A DNA stretch of 64,000 nucleotides from Rhodoferax sp. (GTDB taxonomy: Bacteria; Pseudomonadota; Gammaproteobacteria; Burkholderiales; Burkholderiaceae_C), in contig NZ_JAAFIX010000013.1 in NCBI RefSeq assembly GCF_013297935.1, positions 1-64,000 of the forward strand, given 5' to 3'. The notes under the pieces were generated by a model. It did not search any database, had not been told where the DNA came from, and saw only the letters and a program-made list of their open reading frames with translations. Within the stretch, counting starts at the first letter, position 1, and every line of letters starts with the position of its first letter. Shown here piece after piece: positions 51,653 through 61,904 of the stretch. The position numbers were made by a program, and so were the translations under genes.

Positions 51653-52141
51653 ATGGCTGATCACCCTACTTACCTTGACGTATTGCGCAATCTTCTTTTA
51701 CTGGAAAAGGTAGCGACTCTCGCGACCACCGACCGGGAAGGTCATCTCCAAGTCTCTATGGTGCCCTTTGCGATGGACTCGCATGCTGGGGACATGATTG
51801 TTCATGTGAGCACTCTCGCCTCTCACACCACAAACCTCCAAAGCCATTCCGTTGCGGCGGTGCTGGTGATGCAGGCGGATCAGTTAAACACCAATGTCCA
51901 TGCTCTGCCGCGTGTATCCATCCAAGTGGAGAGCCGTTTTGTAGAAAGACACACGGCTCTCTATGAGCTCACCAAGAGTCTGTACCTTGCAAAATTTGCA
52001 GACATGGCATTCATGACTGAATTTGCTGATTTTTCATTCGTGCGGTTAACGCCCCACACGGTCCGCCTTGTCTCGGGATTCGGTGCAGCTAAAACTTTGC
52101 AGCTTGAGCAGTGGCAGCAAGCAATGGCTCAGGCCTGTTGA
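51653..52141 (+). CDS. FMN-binding split-barrel protein (HugZ/pyridoxamine 5'-phosphate oxidase type)
   Basis: 162 residues. The core strand KVATLATTDREGHLQVSMVPFAMD, the HTTNLQSHSVAAVLVMQ strand and the end motif VRLVSGFGAAKTL place it in the split-barrel superfamily close to HugZ, which degrades haem in some bacteria; the C-terminal DUF2470 of many HugZ proteins is absent. The substrate is unknown. It overlaps the convergent amidotransferase gene by 13 bases. Confidence 0.85.
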   Translation: MADHPTYLDVLRNLLLLEKVATLATTDREGHLQVSMVPFAMDSHAGDMIVHVSTLASHTTNLQSHSVAAVLVMQADQLNTNVHALPRVSIQVESRFVERHTALYELTKSLYLAKFADMAFMTEFADFSFVRLTPHTVRLVSGFGAAKTLQLEQWQQAMAQAC

Positions 52142-52833
52142 ATAAACCGGACCATAACCTTGGCAAATTCGGACCCTTCATGGCCGAATTCCAAACTTTC
52201 CATGCTTTCGGTGAAATGGGCATCACCAAGTAGGTGCTTGCGCTTTTCTAGGAGGTAGGCGCTGTAGTCTTCTACAAATTCCGGGTGAGGCTGGATACAC
52301 AAAACCTCATTCCCCCTTGAGTAGGCGGCTATCGGGCACCTGTCGCTACTAGCGAGTAGGCGCGCACCTTCAGGCAGTTCTAACACTTGGTCCTGGTGGC
52401 TGGCGAGCAAAGCAAATTGCTCACGGCTATCCCCCACGATATCGTCACCATGCCATGCGTAGGTGTTGCGTCCGGTTACCCATCCCTGAGGTGCTCTTCC
52501 GACTTTCGCGCCAAGGCAATAGGCAATCAGCTGGTGACCGAAACAAATACCCAGCAGCTTCGTATCGGTGCGCAAAAGCTCCGTGACCCTGCGGCGCAGT
52601 TCCACAACCCAGGCATCGTCCGAAAAAGAATCTGCCTTGCTCCCCGTCAAGATGACGGCGTCGTAACTGTCGAATGACTCCGGGTAGTGCTGGTGGGGGG
52701 TGCTGAAACGCTCCATAGTCCACCCCTCAGCGCCGGCTTGTCGTAATACTTTTTCCAACATTGCGCCATAGCTGCCATAGACAGGGATCAACGCTTCGTC
52801 GATCGTGTCGTTGTCCAAAATACAGATCTTCAT
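52129..52833 (-). CDS. Class I glutamine amidotransferase-like protein
   Basis: 234 residues from the ATG at 52833 (AGGTGG upstream; the ATG at 52836 is equally possible). The nucleophile elbow GICFGHQLIAYCLGAKVG has the catalytic Cys, and the His-Glu pair lies in IQPHPEF. The domain is that of GMP synthase amidotransferases and gamma-glutamyl-type GATase1 proteins, without an attached synthase. Such stand-alone proteins act as gamma-glutamyl hydrolases for polyamine or amine catabolism, or are uncharacterised. Confidence 0.88.
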   Translation of the reverse strand: MKICILDNDTIDEALIPVYGSYGAMLEKVLRQAGAEGWTMERFSTPHQHYPESFDSYDAVILTGSKADSFSDDAWVVELRRRVTELLRTDTKLLGICFGHQLIAYCLGAKVGRAPQGWVTGRNTYAWHGDDIVGDSREQFALLASHQDQVLELPEGARLLASSDRCPIAAYSRGNEVLCIQPHPEFVEDYSAYLLEKRKHLLGDAHFTESMESLEFGHEGSEFAKVMVRFIQQA

Positions 52834-53371
52834 CATTCCACCTGTCGCAATTTCGCTAGAAAACCACACAGCAACCAGCGGAAAATACCGCCGTATATCG
52901 CATTTAAGCACTCCATGCTACATTAGCCAGTTGCCTAAAAGCGATTGGCAGTGTGAATGCGTGATGCAAAAACACAATTCTCCACGATAGTGGGGAGTCC
53001 CATCCGGCTAAGTGATGATCACAATCAGCAAAGATTTTGCACAACAGCTTGTTGCTTTCCGGAGTGCTCCAAGCCAGTTGTTCAAAAGCATGTTTGTGTT
53101 TTTAATGACTCAGAATCAAAATTAGATTGAAGTTTCGCAATCAAACACTGTTGGCATTGCCGCTGGCGCCTCGCCTCAACATGGTGAGTTTGTCGCACCA
53201 CTTGCGGGTATTGCAGACACGAAGCTCAAAGCGCTGAGCAAATGAATCTCGTGCGAAACAACAACCAATGTATTCCGCCTGGTGCGTCCGAGAAAGCGGC
53301 ACCGGCACACAGTAATCATGGGGTCCAGTCGATTTCGGCCCCCAACAACACCTAAGTTTAGAGGACGAAAG
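52834..53371. other. Intergenic region before infA
   Basis: 538 bases with no gene that I can support. Short frames have no ribosome site or protein-like composition. AT-rich parts near 53010-53140 are compatible with the promoter of the long infA leader, but I see no convincing riboswitch or operator. Confidence 0.6.
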
Positions 53372-53620
53372 ATGGCTAAAGAAGACCTGATTGAAATGAT
53401 GGGCGTGGTGAACGAAGTGCTGCCCGATACACGTTTCCGCGTGACTTTGGATAACGGTCACCAGTTGATCGCCTATTCCGCAGGCAAGATGCGCAAGAAC
53501 CACATCCGGATTTTGGCCGGTGACCGTGTTTCTTTGGAACTGTCGCCCTACGATCTGAGCAAGGGTCGTATCAACTTCCGTCACATCGAGGGCCGTGGCC
53601 CCATGACTCCACGCCGCTAA
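53372..53620 (+). CDS. infA: Translation initiation factor IF-1
   Basis: 82 residues from the ATG at 53372. [21 protein letters not shown], the S1/OB-fold strand [22 protein letters not shown] and [22 protein letters not shown] are those of IF-1, with the longer C-terminal extension (RGPMTPRR) seen in the betaproteobacterial stand-alone paralog that lies outside the ribosomal protein operon. It is alone, with a long upstream gap of over 500 bases, as seen for cold- or stress-responsive copies. Confidence 0.95.
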   Translation: MAKEDLIEMMGVVNEVLPDTRFRVTLDNGHQLIAYSAGKMRKNHIRILAGDRVSLELSPYDLSKGRINFRHIEGRGPMTPRR

Positions 53621-53681
53621 GCGAGTGGATCGCCCGCCTTTCAGGCGGGTGAGTTAATGCTGGTGGCTGCCATCAATAAAG

Positions 53682-53724
53682 TAGCTGCCAGCGAACAATC
53701 AGCGGGGGCTAGCCCCCGCTTTTC
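53682..53724 (+). repeat. Dispersed intergenic repeat, copy 10, serving as a terminator
   Basis: TAGCTGCCAGCGAACAATCA followed by a perfect stem AGCGGGGGCTAGCCCCCGCT (53701-53720) and TTTT. In this copy the GGGCTAG part of the repeat is extended to a palindrome followed by T residues, so it probably terminates infA; a CCCGCC/GGCGGG hairpin at 53635-53650 lies between. Confidence 0.75.
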
Positions 53725-53725
53725 T

Positions 53726-55267
53726 TTATACTTTGAAGACCGCCACCACCTGCACCAGGTCGTTGGCCTGACTCTTCAAGCTGCTTGCAGCGGCTGCCAT
53801 TTCTTCTACCAGCGCAGCGTTTTGTTGCGTGGCTTGGTCCATCTGGGTGACGGCTTCTCCCACTTGGTTGACGCCTGCGCTTTGCTCCGAGCTGGCTGCG
53901 CTGATTTCGCCCATGATGTCGGTCACTCTGCGGATGCTGCTGACCACTTCGGTCATGGTCTCTCCAGCTTTGTCGACTAGGTTGCTGCCTTGCTCGACCC
54001 GCTCTACGCTGGCGTTGATCAGGATTTTGATTTCTTTGGCGGCTTCTGCAGATCGCCCGGCCAGTGAGCGCACCTCAGAAGCTACTACGGCAAAGCCACG
54101 GCCTTGTTCTCCGGCTCTAGCGGCTTCTACGGCTGCGTTCAGGGCCAGGATGTTGGTTTGGAAGGCGATGCCGTCAATCACGCTGATGATGTCTGCAATT
54201 TTGCGGCTGGCTTCGTTGATGCCTTTCATGGTCTCGACCACTTGGCCGACGACTTCTCCACCTTGAATCGCGACGGTAGAGGCGTTCATGGCGAGTTGGT
54301 TGGCCTGGCGGGCGGAGTCTGCGTTTTGTTTGACGGTGGAGCCGAGTTCTTCCATGCTGGCTGCGGTTTGTTCCAGGGCGCTGGCCTGGCTTTCGGTGCG
54401 GGCGCTGAGGTCGTGGTTGCCTTGGGCGATCTCAGAGCTGGCGGTGGCCACGGCCTCTGAGCCTTGGCGCACGTTGGACACCACGTCGGCCAACTTGGCC
54501 TGCATGCGCTGCAAAGCTGCCAGGAGCTGGCCGGTTTCATTGGCTGAGTCCACTATGATGGTCTTGGACAAATCACCGTCCGCAATGTTGTCCGCCAGAT
54601 TGATCACCGTCGAAATAGGACCGGTAACTGATTTGGTAACCCAAAGGGTGGCAAAAACCGCAGCGAGTGCACCCAGCACCAGTGCCGTGAGCATGGAAGC
54701 GCGTGCGGTGTTGAAACTTTTCTCTGTCTTGTTGCTGGCAAACGTAGCACCGGCTTGGTTGTACTCAGAGATCTTTTTGGTGGTGACAATAATCTTGTCG
54801 AACAAAACTTTGGCATCACCCTCGAGCAACTTGCGAGCCGGAAACTTTTCCCGTTTGGTCGACATATCGATCAATTGCGCATGCAGCGCTTGGTATGCTT
54901 TCCAATCGGTTTCAAGTGCACCGAACAAGGTTTTCTCGTCGGGTTCATCCACGAGTTTTCCGTATTCCTGCCGGGTGGCCTCTACGGTTGCGACAGCCTG
55001 CGACGCTAGCTTTTCTATGCGCTCCATAGCACCCTCGTCGGTGTTGAGCACGTGCTGGCTTTCCCATGCGCGCAAGTCCGCCAAGCCCGCTTTCAGATCC
55101 CCTACTAGACCGACGCTCGGTAACCAGTTGGTGGTGATCGCAGCGGTATCACTCCGCATGGCCTGCATCTGCGAGATCGCAAGCACTACAACGGCGACCA
55201 GCAACGCAGTCAGACCGCCCATCACCGCTATGAGGCGGGTGGAAATTTTCATGTCTTTGATACTCAT
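53726..55267 (-). CDS. Methyl-accepting chemotaxis protein
   Basis: 513 residues from the ATG at 55267, with AAGGAGA upstream; the longer frame is not needed. One N-terminal helix ([21 protein letters not shown]), a periplasmic four-helix-bundle-type sensor (about 33-185), a second helix ([21 protein letters not shown]), HAMP and the signalling domain with [20 protein letters not shown] and [11 protein letters not shown]. The sensor differs clearly from that of the chemoreceptor at 23906. There is no CheR-binding pentapeptide. The ligand is unknown. Confidence 0.93.
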   Translation of the reverse strand: MSIKDMKISTRLIAVMGGLTALLVAVVVLAISQMQAMRSDTAAITTNWLPSVGLVGDLKAGLADLRAWESQHVLNTDEGAMERIEKLASQAVATVEATRQEYGKLVDEPDEKTLFGALETDWKAYQALHAQLIDMSTKREKFPARKLLEGDAKVLFDKIIVTTKKISEYNQAGATFASNKTEKSFNTARASMLTALVLGALAAVFATLWVTKSVTGPISTVINLADNIADGDLSKTIIVDSANETGQLLAALQRMQAKLADVVSNVRQGSEAVATASSEIAQGNHDLSARTESQASALEQTAASMEELGSTVKQNADSARQANQLAMNASTVAIQGGEVVGQVVETMKGINEASRKIADIISVIDGIAFQTNILALNAAVEAARAGEQGRGFAVVASEVRSLAGRSAEAAKEIKILINASVERVEQGSNLVDKAGETMTEVVSSIRRVTDIMGEISAASSEQSAGVNQVGEAVTQMDQATQQNAALVEEMAAAASSLKSQANDLVQVVAVFKV

Positions 55268-55352
55268 GGCCGGTCTCCTTATGGTTATATCGGGGCCAAA
55301 TCCTGCACCTATGTAGGTACATTGGGCGCAACTTAACACGCTTCGCAACGAC

Positions 55353-55397
55353 AAAAAAGGCCCATAACAACGGTGTTCCCGTCACTATGGGCCTTTC
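55353..55397 (-). terminator. Terminator of the sugar-acid dehydratase gene
   Basis: On the minus strand AAAGGCCCATA ... TATGGGCCTTTTTT makes an 11-pair stem with a 22-base loop and a T run, just after the dehydratase stop at 55420. Confidence 0.8.
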
Positions 55398-55419
55398 AAG
55401 GCTTCAGGCAGTGTGCAAC

Positions 55420-57144
55420 TTAATGGGAGTCACGCGGAACGGCAGCCCCGCTTCCACCCACCAAAAAGTCCAAGTCAGCACCTAAGTGCGCTTGCTGCAC
55501 GGTTTCTACATACAGCTTGTACCAGCCACGCTTGGGCTTCTCAGGCGCCTTCCAGAGGGCGAGACGGCGAGCGAGCTCTTCATCCGAAATTTCCAGGTGC
55601 AGCTTGCGCTCGGGCACGTTGAGCTCAATGATGTCGCCGTTTTGCACGACCGCCAGAGGACCGCCTGCAGCCGCTTCCGGAGAAGTGTGCAGAACTGTTG
55701 TGCCGTAGGCTGTGCCACTCATGCGGGCGTCTGAAATTCGGACCATGTCCGTAATGCCCTTTTTGAGCACCTTGGGTGGCAGAGGCATGTTGCCCACTTC
55801 GGCCATACCGGGGTAGCCGCGCGGGCCACAGTTCTTCAAGACCATGACGCTGTTCTCGTCAATATCCAGATCCGGGTCATCAATCTTGGCGTGAAACTCT
55901 TCAATAGATTCAAACACTACCGCCGGGCCCCGGTGTTGCAGCAAATGCTTGGATGCTGCAGATGGCTTGATCACCGCGCCGTTGGGCGCCAGGTTACCGC
56001 GCACCACCGCAATGCCGGCTGCCGGCATAAATGGATCTTCCACGGTCTTGATCACATCACGGTTGTAGCAAGGTGCATTGGCCACGTTTTCGCGGATAGT
56101 TTTGCCGTTCACCGTGAGCGCGTCACCATGCAACATCGGCAAGATTTCGCGCATAACGGCAGGCAAGCCACCGGCGTAGCAGAAGTCTTCCATCAAGTAC
56201 TTGCCCGAGGGTTGCAGGTTCAAAATGTTGTTGACTTCGGAACCCAACTTATCGAAATCTTCGAGCTTCAGTTCTACGCCGATCCGGCCGGCAATCGCCA
56301 GCAGGTGGATCACGGCGTTGGTGGAGCCGCCAATTGCGGCGTTAGTGCGGATGGCATTTTCAAAAGCCTGACGCGTCAGGATCTGAGACATCTTGATGTC
56401 CTGCTTAACCATTTCCACAATGCGGCGGCCGGTGAGTTGGGCCAAACGCTTGCGGCGGGTATCTGCAGCGGGAATCGCGGCGTTTTCAGGTAAGGAAATA
56501 CCCAGAGCTTCGACCATGCTGGCCATGGTGGAGGCGGTCCCCATGGTCATGCAGGTGCCGCTGGAACGGTGCATATCACTCTCGCAGGAGGAGAACTCCG
56601 CCATGGTCATCTCACCGGCGCGCACCATTTCAGACATTTGCCAGACGCCGGTGCCGGAGCCTACATCTTTGCCACGGAACTTGCCGTTCAGCATAGGGCC
56701 GCCCGACAGGCCAATGGTGGGCAGGTCACAGCTGGCAGCACCCATCATCAAAGAGGGAGTGGTTTTGTCACAGCCCATCAACAGCACGACGCCATCAATG
56801 GGATTGCCACGGATACTTTCTTCGACATCCATCGATGCCAGGTTGCGAAACAGCATGGCAGTAGGCCGCAGCTGGGTTTCACCCAGCGACATGACCGGGA
56901 ACTCCAGTGGGAAGCCACCCGCTTCATAGACGCCACGCTTCACAAACTCGGCGAGCTCACGGAAGTGGCCGTTGCACGGGGTTAATTCACTCCAGGTGTT
57001 GCAAATGCCGATGACCGGCCGGCCGTCGAGTAGGTCGTGCGGGTAGCCCTGATTTTTGATCCAGCTGCGATGAACAAAACCATCGCGGTCCTGGCGGCCG
57101 AACCACGCTTGGCTGCGGCGTAATGGGGTTTTTTCGGAACTCAT
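55420..57144 (-). CDS. IlvD/Edd-family sugar-acid dehydratase, likely L-arabinonate dehydratase
   Basis: 574 residues. Three Cys residues that ligate the [2Fe-2S] cluster in characterised L-arabinonate dehydratase (Cys59/127/200 in the Rhizobium enzyme) are found here at 57 (ELTPCNGH), 125 (GCDKTTPS) and 198 (SGTCMTMG), offset by exactly two. It dehydrates L-arabinonate to L-2-keto-3-deoxyarabonate or acts on similar pentonates and hexonates. It lies divergent from the SDR dehydrogenase, 136 bases away. Together with the ChvE transporter and DapA-family enzyme it fits a non-phosphorylative pentose pathway. Confidence 0.9.
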   Translation of the reverse strand: MSSEKTPLRRSQAWFGRQDRDGFVHRSWIKNQGYPHDLLDGRPVIGICNTWSELTPCNGHFRELAEFVKRGVYEAGGFPLEFPVMSLGETQLRPTAMLFRNLASMDVEESIRGNPIDGVVLLMGCDKTTPSLMMGAASCDLPTIGLSGGPMLNGKFRGKDVGSGTGVWQMSEMVRAGEMTMAEFSSCESDMHRSSGTCMTMGTASTMASMVEALGISLPENAAIPAADTRRKRLAQLTGRRIVEMVKQDIKMSQILTRQAFENAIRTNAAIGGSTNAVIHLLAIAGRIGVELKLEDFDKLGSEVNNILNLQPSGKYLMEDFCYAGGLPAVMREILPMLHGDALTVNGKTIRENVANAPCYNRDVIKTVEDPFMPAAGIAVVRGNLAPNGAVIKPSAASKHLLQHRGPAVVFESIEEFHAKIDDPDLDIDENSVMVLKNCGPRGYPGMAEVGNMPLPPKVLKKGITDMVRISDARMSGTAYGTTVLHTSPEAAAGGPLAVVQNGDIIELNVPERKLHLEISDEELARRLALWKAPEKPKRGWYKLYVETVQQAHLGADLDFLVGGSGAAVPRDSH

Positions 57145-57280
57145 GGGTTTGCCTCTTTATTCGTGGAGGCAGTGCCTCCGGTTCTTGACAGCAGGCATGG
57201 TAACAATGCACAGTGATAATAGAAAATGAATTTAGAGACAGTTCATATATCTATATTGCAATCAAACAAGAGAAAAATCC

Positions 57281-58057
57281 ATGCCAGAACCCACAAAACT
57301 TGCCCGTTATCTGAGTCTGGAGGGCATAAATGTATTCATTACTGGCGGTGGAACCGGCATCGGTGCCGCCATCGTGACTGCATTTGTCGACCAAGGTGCT
57401 AACGTCGCTTTCGTGGATGTAGCAGAAGCAGAAAGCCGCGAGTTGGCAGAGCAACTGAGCGCCCGGAGCGCGGCCCGTGTCTGGTGGCGCACGTGCGATG
57501 TGCGTGATGTTGCGGCCCTGCAGACCGCCAGCGCTGATGCGGCTCGCGAGCTGGGCGACTTTTCGGTACTGGTCAACAACGTCGCCCGGGACGACCGCCA
57601 TTCCCTGGAGTCTGTGACACCCGAATACTGGGACGAGCGCATGGCAGTTAACCAGCGCCCCGCATTTTTTGCGATTCAAGCCCTCGTGCCAGGGATGAAG
57701 CGGCTGGGGGGTGGCTCCATCATCAACCTCGGCTCCACCGGTTGGCAAACCAAGGGTAGTGGCTACCCCTGTTATGCCGTGGCCAAATCGTCGGTTAATG
57801 GCCTGACCCGCGGCTTGGCAGATACGTTGGGTGCGGATCGCATCCGCATCAACACGGTATCGCCGGGGTGGGTCATGACCGAGCGGCAAATCAAAATGTG
57901 GCTCAACGCTGAAGGCGAAGCCGACATTCAGCGCAACCAGTGCCTACCCGATAAACTCACACCATCCGACGTGGCGCGCATGGTGTTGTTTCTGGCATCC
58001 GACGACGGCGCCATGTGCACCGCCCAGGAGTTCAAGGTCGACGCCGGCTGGAACTGA
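57281..58057 (+). CDS. Short-chain dehydrogenase/reductase, probable sugar 1-dehydrogenase
   Basis: 258 residues. The NAD(P)-binding motif TGGGTGIGAAIV, the NNVA strand end, Ser in NLGSTGW and the YAVAK catalytic Tyr/Lys are all present; the C-terminus WN and RINTVSPGWVMTERQ are typical of SDRs that oxidise aldoses. In L-arabinose clusters this gene type makes L-arabinono-1,4-lactone. It starts about 136 bases from the divergent dehydratase gene. The lactonase normally needed next is not in the window. Confidence 0.86.
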   Translation: MPEPTKLARYLSLEGINVFITGGGTGIGAAIVTAFVDQGANVAFVDVAEAESRELAEQLSARSAARVWWRTCDVRDVAALQTASADAARELGDFSVLVNNVARDDRHSLESVTPEYWDERMAVNQRPAFFAIQALVPGMKRLGGGSIINLGSTGWQTKGSGYPCYAVAKSSVNGLTRGLADTLGADRIRINTVSPGWVMTERQIKMWLNAEGEADIQRNQCLPDKLTPSDVARMVLFLASDDGAMCTAQEFKVDAGWN

Positions 58058-58083
58058 TACGCCCCCGCCGGATCTACACCGCT

Positions 58084-59058
58084 TCAAGCCGAGGGCGCCG
58101 GGTCTACGCTGAACGCCTTGCCATACACCGTCATGGCAGAAGCCTTCAGTGCCCGCAGCACCACTTCCCCGGCCGGCGACAAAAGCCGGTCCCGCCGGGT
58201 GATAAAGCCGAAAGGCTCCATTTCACACGGCATGGCGACCGGCAAGATCGACATTAGCCCGTGATTGGCGTAGTAGCGGGCTACATCCACCGCCATCACA
58301 CTCACCATGTCACTCTGCTGCATCATCTTGCTGATGAACAGCAAGGCGCTGGTCTCCACGCTGTTGGACGGCTGCTCTAAACCGAGTTCCTGAATCATCA
58401 AGTCGAACCGGTGGCGCAACATGCTTCCTGCCGGCGGCAGTATCCAGCCGTACTTGAACACATCGTCCAAACCGGGCTTGATGGCGGTGAGTAAGGGGTG
58501 GCCTGGTCGCGCGACTGCACAAATGGGTTCCTCGGCCACCATCTCGTAGCGCAACGCCGCCTTGTCGTGCTCAGGGGACAGGCGCCCGACCACGATATCC
58601 AGCGTCCCGCGGTTGAGCTTTTCAATCAACACATTACTGGGTTCGATTTGGATCGTGATTTGCAGATTCGGATGTGCTTGTTTCACCGCCGCGACGGTGG
58701 GCGGCAAAAGCGCCAGTCCCGGAGCGGTGATGGAGCCGATATTCACCTGCCCGAACTGCCCGTTTTTAGCGGCCTGCAACTCCTCATGGGCCTGGTTCAG
58801 GCTTGCCAGAGCGGCCCGCGCATGCCGGATCATGGTGTCGCCATACCAAGTTGGCCGCATGCCTCGCGGCAAACGTTCGAACAATGACACCCCCAAAACG
58901 TCTTCCAAGTCTTTAAGCAGCTTTGACGCCGCGGGCTGGGTCATGTTCAATACTTGGGCAGCACGGTGGATATTTCCCTCTTCCGCCAGAGCGACCAATA
59001 GCAAAAGTTGTCTGGTTTTAAGCCTTGCACGCAGGAACCAATGGGTGTAATTCGTCAT
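58084..59058 (-). CDS. LysR family transcriptional regulator of the sugar cluster
   Basis: 324 residues. The N-terminal HTH is NIHRAAQVLNMTQPAASKLLKDLEDVLGVSLFERLPRG, with a C-terminal inducer-binding domain. It faces chvE across a 148-base gap, the usual layout for a LysR gene and its target, and resembles the GbpR-type regulator of ChvE in Azospirillum and Agrobacterium. It probably controls chvE-gguAB and the enzymes with a sugar acid as inducer. Confidence 0.88.
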   Translation of the reverse strand: MTNYTHWFLRARLKTRQLLLLVALAEEGNIHRAAQVLNMTQPAASKLLKDLEDVLGVSLFERLPRGMRPTWYGDTMIRHARAALASLNQAHEELQAAKNGQFGQVNIGSITAPGLALLPPTVAAVKQAHPNLQITIQIEPSNVLIEKLNRGTLDIVVGRLSPEHDKAALRYEMVAEEPICAVARPGHPLLTAIKPGLDDVFKYGWILPPAGSMLRHRFDLMIQELGLEQPSNSVETSALLFISKMMQQSDMVSVMAVDVARYYANHGLMSILPVAMPCEMEPFGFITRRDRLLSPAGEVVLRALKASAMTVYGKAFSVDPAPSA

Positions 59059-59206
59059 ATAGGGTTAGCACCAATCCTGATTTGCATATCGAATAAGCCC
59101 CAAACTATATTGGAAATAAATCAATGTGGTAATTAAGATTCGCCGCCTGAGCCGAAAAAAAGGCGAAGACGCATCTGACAGAAGCAACTAACACAGGAGA
59201 CATTTC

Positions 59207-60283
59207 ATGACAGCACGTAGAACCACCCTCAAGGTACTTGCAGCAAGCCTTGCCATGGGTCTGGCCTTCGGCACCACCGTAGCCAACGCACAAGACAAAG
59301 GCCTGGTCGGCGTCGCTATGCCGACCAAGAGCTCTACCCGCTGGATCGCCGATGGCAACAGCATGGTCGCCGCCTTGGCTGCGAAAGGCTACAAAGCCGA
59401 TTTGCAGTACGCGGAAGATGACATCCCCAACCAGTTGGCCCAGATTGAAAACATGATCACCAAGGGCGCCAAGGTCCTTGTGATTGCCGCTATCGATGGC
59501 ACCACACTGACCAACGTACTGCAAAAAGCTGCTGACAAAGGCATCAAGGTTGTTTCTTATGACCGCCTGATCGTCGGCTCTAAAAACGTTGACTACTACG
59601 CCACCTTCGACAACTTCCAAGTGGGTGTGTTGCAGGCACAAACACTGGAAAAAGGCTTGGGACTGAAAGAAGGCAAGGGCCCTTTCAATATCGAACTGTT
59701 CGGCGGTTCCTCTGACGACAACAACGCGTTCTTCTTCTACGACGGCGCCATGTCCGTGTTGGACCCGTACATCAAGTCCGGCAAGCTGGTGGTTCGCTCC
59801 AAGCAAACCGGTATGCAAAAAGTGGCAACCCTGCGTTGGGACGGCCAAGTTGCCCAGGCCCGCATGGAAAACCTGTTGAGCGCTTACTACGGCAAAGACA
59901 AAGTGCACGCAGTGTTGTCTCCGTATGACGGTATCTCCATCGGTATCCTCTCCGCACTCAAAGGTGTGGGCTACGGCACAGCGGCACAACCCATGCCATT
60001 CGTGAGCGGCCAGGATGCGGAAGTGCCTTCGGTGAAGTCCATCATCCGCAAAGAACAGTACTCCACCATCTTCAAAGACACTCGCGAACTCGCCAAAGTG
60101 GCAGCCAACATGGTGGACGCTGTAATGGCCGGCAAGCAGCCTGAAATCAACGACACCAAGACCTACAACAACAAGGTCAAGGTAGTGCCTTCCTACCTGC
60201 TCAAGCCCGTGGCAGTGGACTTGTCTAACTACAAGCAAGTGCTGGTAGGTAGCGGTTACATCAAAGAAGAGCAACTGAAGTAA
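59207..60283 (+). CDS. chvE: Multiple-sugar-binding periplasmic protein ChvE
   Basis: 358 residues. A signal peptide ends VANA before Gln-Asp-Lys. The mature protein begins [21 protein letters not shown] and keeps the sugar-binding residues of ChvE (TKSSTRW, AEDD, the YDRL and DGISIGIL strands). ChvE binds arabinose, galactose, glucose and other aldoses and also feeds sugar information to chemotaxis or virulence systems. AGGAGA precedes the start by about ten bases. A terminator hairpin separates it from gguA. Confidence 0.94.
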   Translation: MTARRTTLKVLAASLAMGLAFGTTVANAQDKGLVGVAMPTKSSTRWIADGNSMVAALAAKGYKADLQYAEDDIPNQLAQIENMITKGAKVLVIAAIDGTTLTNVLQKAADKGIKVVSYDRLIVGSKNVDYYATFDNFQVGVLQAQTLEKGLGLKEGKGPFNIELFGGSSDDNNAFFFYDGAMSVLDPYIKSGKLVVRSKQTGMQKVATLRWDGQVAQARMENLLSAYYGKDKVHAVLSPYDGISIGILSALKGVGYGTAAQPMPFVSGQDAEVPSVKSIIRKEQYSTIFKDTRELAKVAANMVDAVMAGKQPEINDTKTYNNKVKVVPSYLLKPVAVDLSNYKQVLVGSGYIKEEQLK

Positions 60284-60303
60284 TCTTCAGTCTCGAAAAA
60301 GAG

Positions 60304-60332
60304 GCCCTGTGCCCCACAGCACAGGGCTTTTT
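60304..60332 (+). terminator. Terminator/attenuator between chvE and gguA
   Basis: GCCCTGTG-CCCCACAG-CACAGGGC then TTTTTA. It is inside the operon, so it should leave the binding protein more abundant than the transporter. Confidence 0.8.
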
Positions 60333-60370
60333 ACATTCTCCCGGTTCAAGAGACAGATCGTTGAGGCACC

Positions 60371-61903
60371 ATGGCTGAACCCATTCTAGAAATGCGCGGG
60401 ATGCGCAAAACCTTCCACGGGGTGACTGCGCTAAGCAATGTCAATCTCACCGTGCAAGAAGGCCAGATCCACGCCGTTGTCGGCGAAAACGGCGCGGGCA
60501 AATCCACCCTGATGAAAGTGCTGAGCGGCGTCTATCCCCACGGTGATTACGAAGGCACCATCCGCTACCAGGGCGAGGAATGCCGGTTTCGCGGCATCCA
60601 CGATAGCGAGGCTAAAGGCATCATCATCATCCACCAGGAGTTGGCGCTGGTCCCGCTGCTGTCCATCACTGAGAACATTTTTCTCGGCAATGAGCAAGCC
60701 CGTGGCGGTGTCATCGACTGGAATAGCTCCTACGTCAAGACACAGGCCTTGTTGACCAAGGTAGGGCTGAAAGAGTCGCCCAACACCCTGATCACTAACC
60801 TCGGCGTCGGCAAACAACAGCTGATCGAAATCGCCAAGGCACTGTCTAAAGAGGTCAAACTCCTCATTCTGGATGAGCCCACTGCCAGCTTGAATGAAAC
60901 GGACAGTGATGCGCTCCTCGAACTCTTGCTCGAACTCAAGCGCCAGGGTATCTCCTGCATCCTGATCTCGCACAAGCTCAACGAAATTTCCAAGGTGGCT
61001 GACGCCATTACCGTGCTGCGCGATGGCGCCACGGTGGCGTCGCTCGACTGCCATGCCGAACCCGTGAGCGAAGACCTGATCATCCGCCACATGGTCGGAC
61101 GCGAAATGGAAGACCGTTACCCCAAACGCACCCCGAATGTGGGGGACACAGTCTTTGAAGTGCGGGACTGGGTGGTGCACCACGCCATCCACGCCGAACG
61201 CAAAGTCATCAAAGGTGTCAACCTGCACGTCAAGCGTGGCGAGATCGTAGGTATTGCCGGCCTTATGGGCGCAGGCCGCACCGAGCTGGCCATGAGCATT
61301 TTCGGCCGCACCTACGGCCAGAACATCAGTGGCAAGGTGCTGCTTAACGGCAAAGAGGTCGACACCAGCACGGTGCAAAAAGCCATCGACCACGGCATTG
61401 CCTATGTCACCGAAGACCGCAAAGGCTATGGCCTGGTGCTCGACGAAACCATTGCCTGGAACACCACGCTGGCCAATTTGTCTGCGGTGTCCCGCAACAC
61501 CGTGATCAACGAAGGCAAAGAGTTCAGCGTAGCCCAGGACTTCCGCAAGAAGCTCAACATCCGCAGCCCCAACGTGTTTGCCCGCACCGTCAACCTGTCG
61601 GGCGGCAATCAGCAAAAAGTGGTGCTCAGCAAATGGCTGTTTTCCGAGCCGGAAGTGCTCATCCTCGATGAGCCCACCCGCGGCATCGACGTGGGTGCGA
61701 AATACGAGATTTACACCATCATCGCGCAGCTCGCTGCCGAGGGGAAATGCGTACTGATGATCTCCAGCGAAATGCCCGAACTTTTGGGCATGTGTGACCG
61801 GATCTGTGTACTGAATGAAGGTGCTTTTGTGGCCGAATTCCCGGCAGCAGAAGCGACACAAGAAAAAATTATGCGTTCTATCGTGACGTCAGGAGTGAAC
61901 TGA
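60371..61903 (+). CDS. gguA: Sugar ABC transporter ATP-binding protein GguA
   Basis: 510 residues with two fused ABC cassettes. The first has Walker [18 protein letters not shown] and Walker [12 protein letters not shown]; its signature is degenerate ([11 protein letters not shown]). The second has a degenerate Walker A ([16 protein letters not shown]) but an intact signature [15 protein letters not shown] and [18 protein letters not shown]. This asymmetry is normal in the MglA/XylG/GguA group. It energises uptake of sugars bound by ChvE. gguB starts one base after its stop. Confidence 0.95.
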   Translation: MAEPILEMRGMRKTFHGVTALSNVNLTVQEGQIHAVVGENGAGKSTLMKVLSGVYPHGDYEGTIRYQGEECRFRGIHDSEAKGIIIIHQELALVPLLSITENIFLGNEQARGGVIDWNSSYVKTQALLTKVGLKESPNTLITNLGVGKQQLIEIAKALSKEVKLLILDEPTASLNETDSDALLELLLELKRQGISCILISHKLNEISKVADAITVLRDGATVASLDCHAEPVSEDLIIRHMVGREMEDRYPKRTPNVGDTVFEVRDWVVHHAIHAERKVIKGVNLHVKRGEIVGIAGLMGAGRTELAMSIFGRTYGQNISGKVLLNGKEVDTSTVQKAIDHGIAYVTEDRKGYGLVLDETIAWNTTLANLSAVSRNTVINEGKEFSVAQDFRKKLNIRSPNVFARTVNLSGGNQQKVVLSKWLFSEPEVLILDEPTRGIDVGAKYEIYTIIAQLAAEGKCVLMISSEMPELLGMCDRICVLNEGAFVAEFPAAEATQEKIMRSIVTSGVN

Positions 61904-61904
61904 A

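Noticed and set aside
53633-53650. CCCGCC/GGCGGG hairpin as the infA terminator
   Set aside because: It lacks a T run; the stem at 53701-53724 is the better terminator.
57145-57280. Shared LysR operator between the two divergent gaps (CATAT-like motifs near 57250 and 59082)
   Set aside because: The shared sequence is too short and AT-rich to separate from chance by eye.
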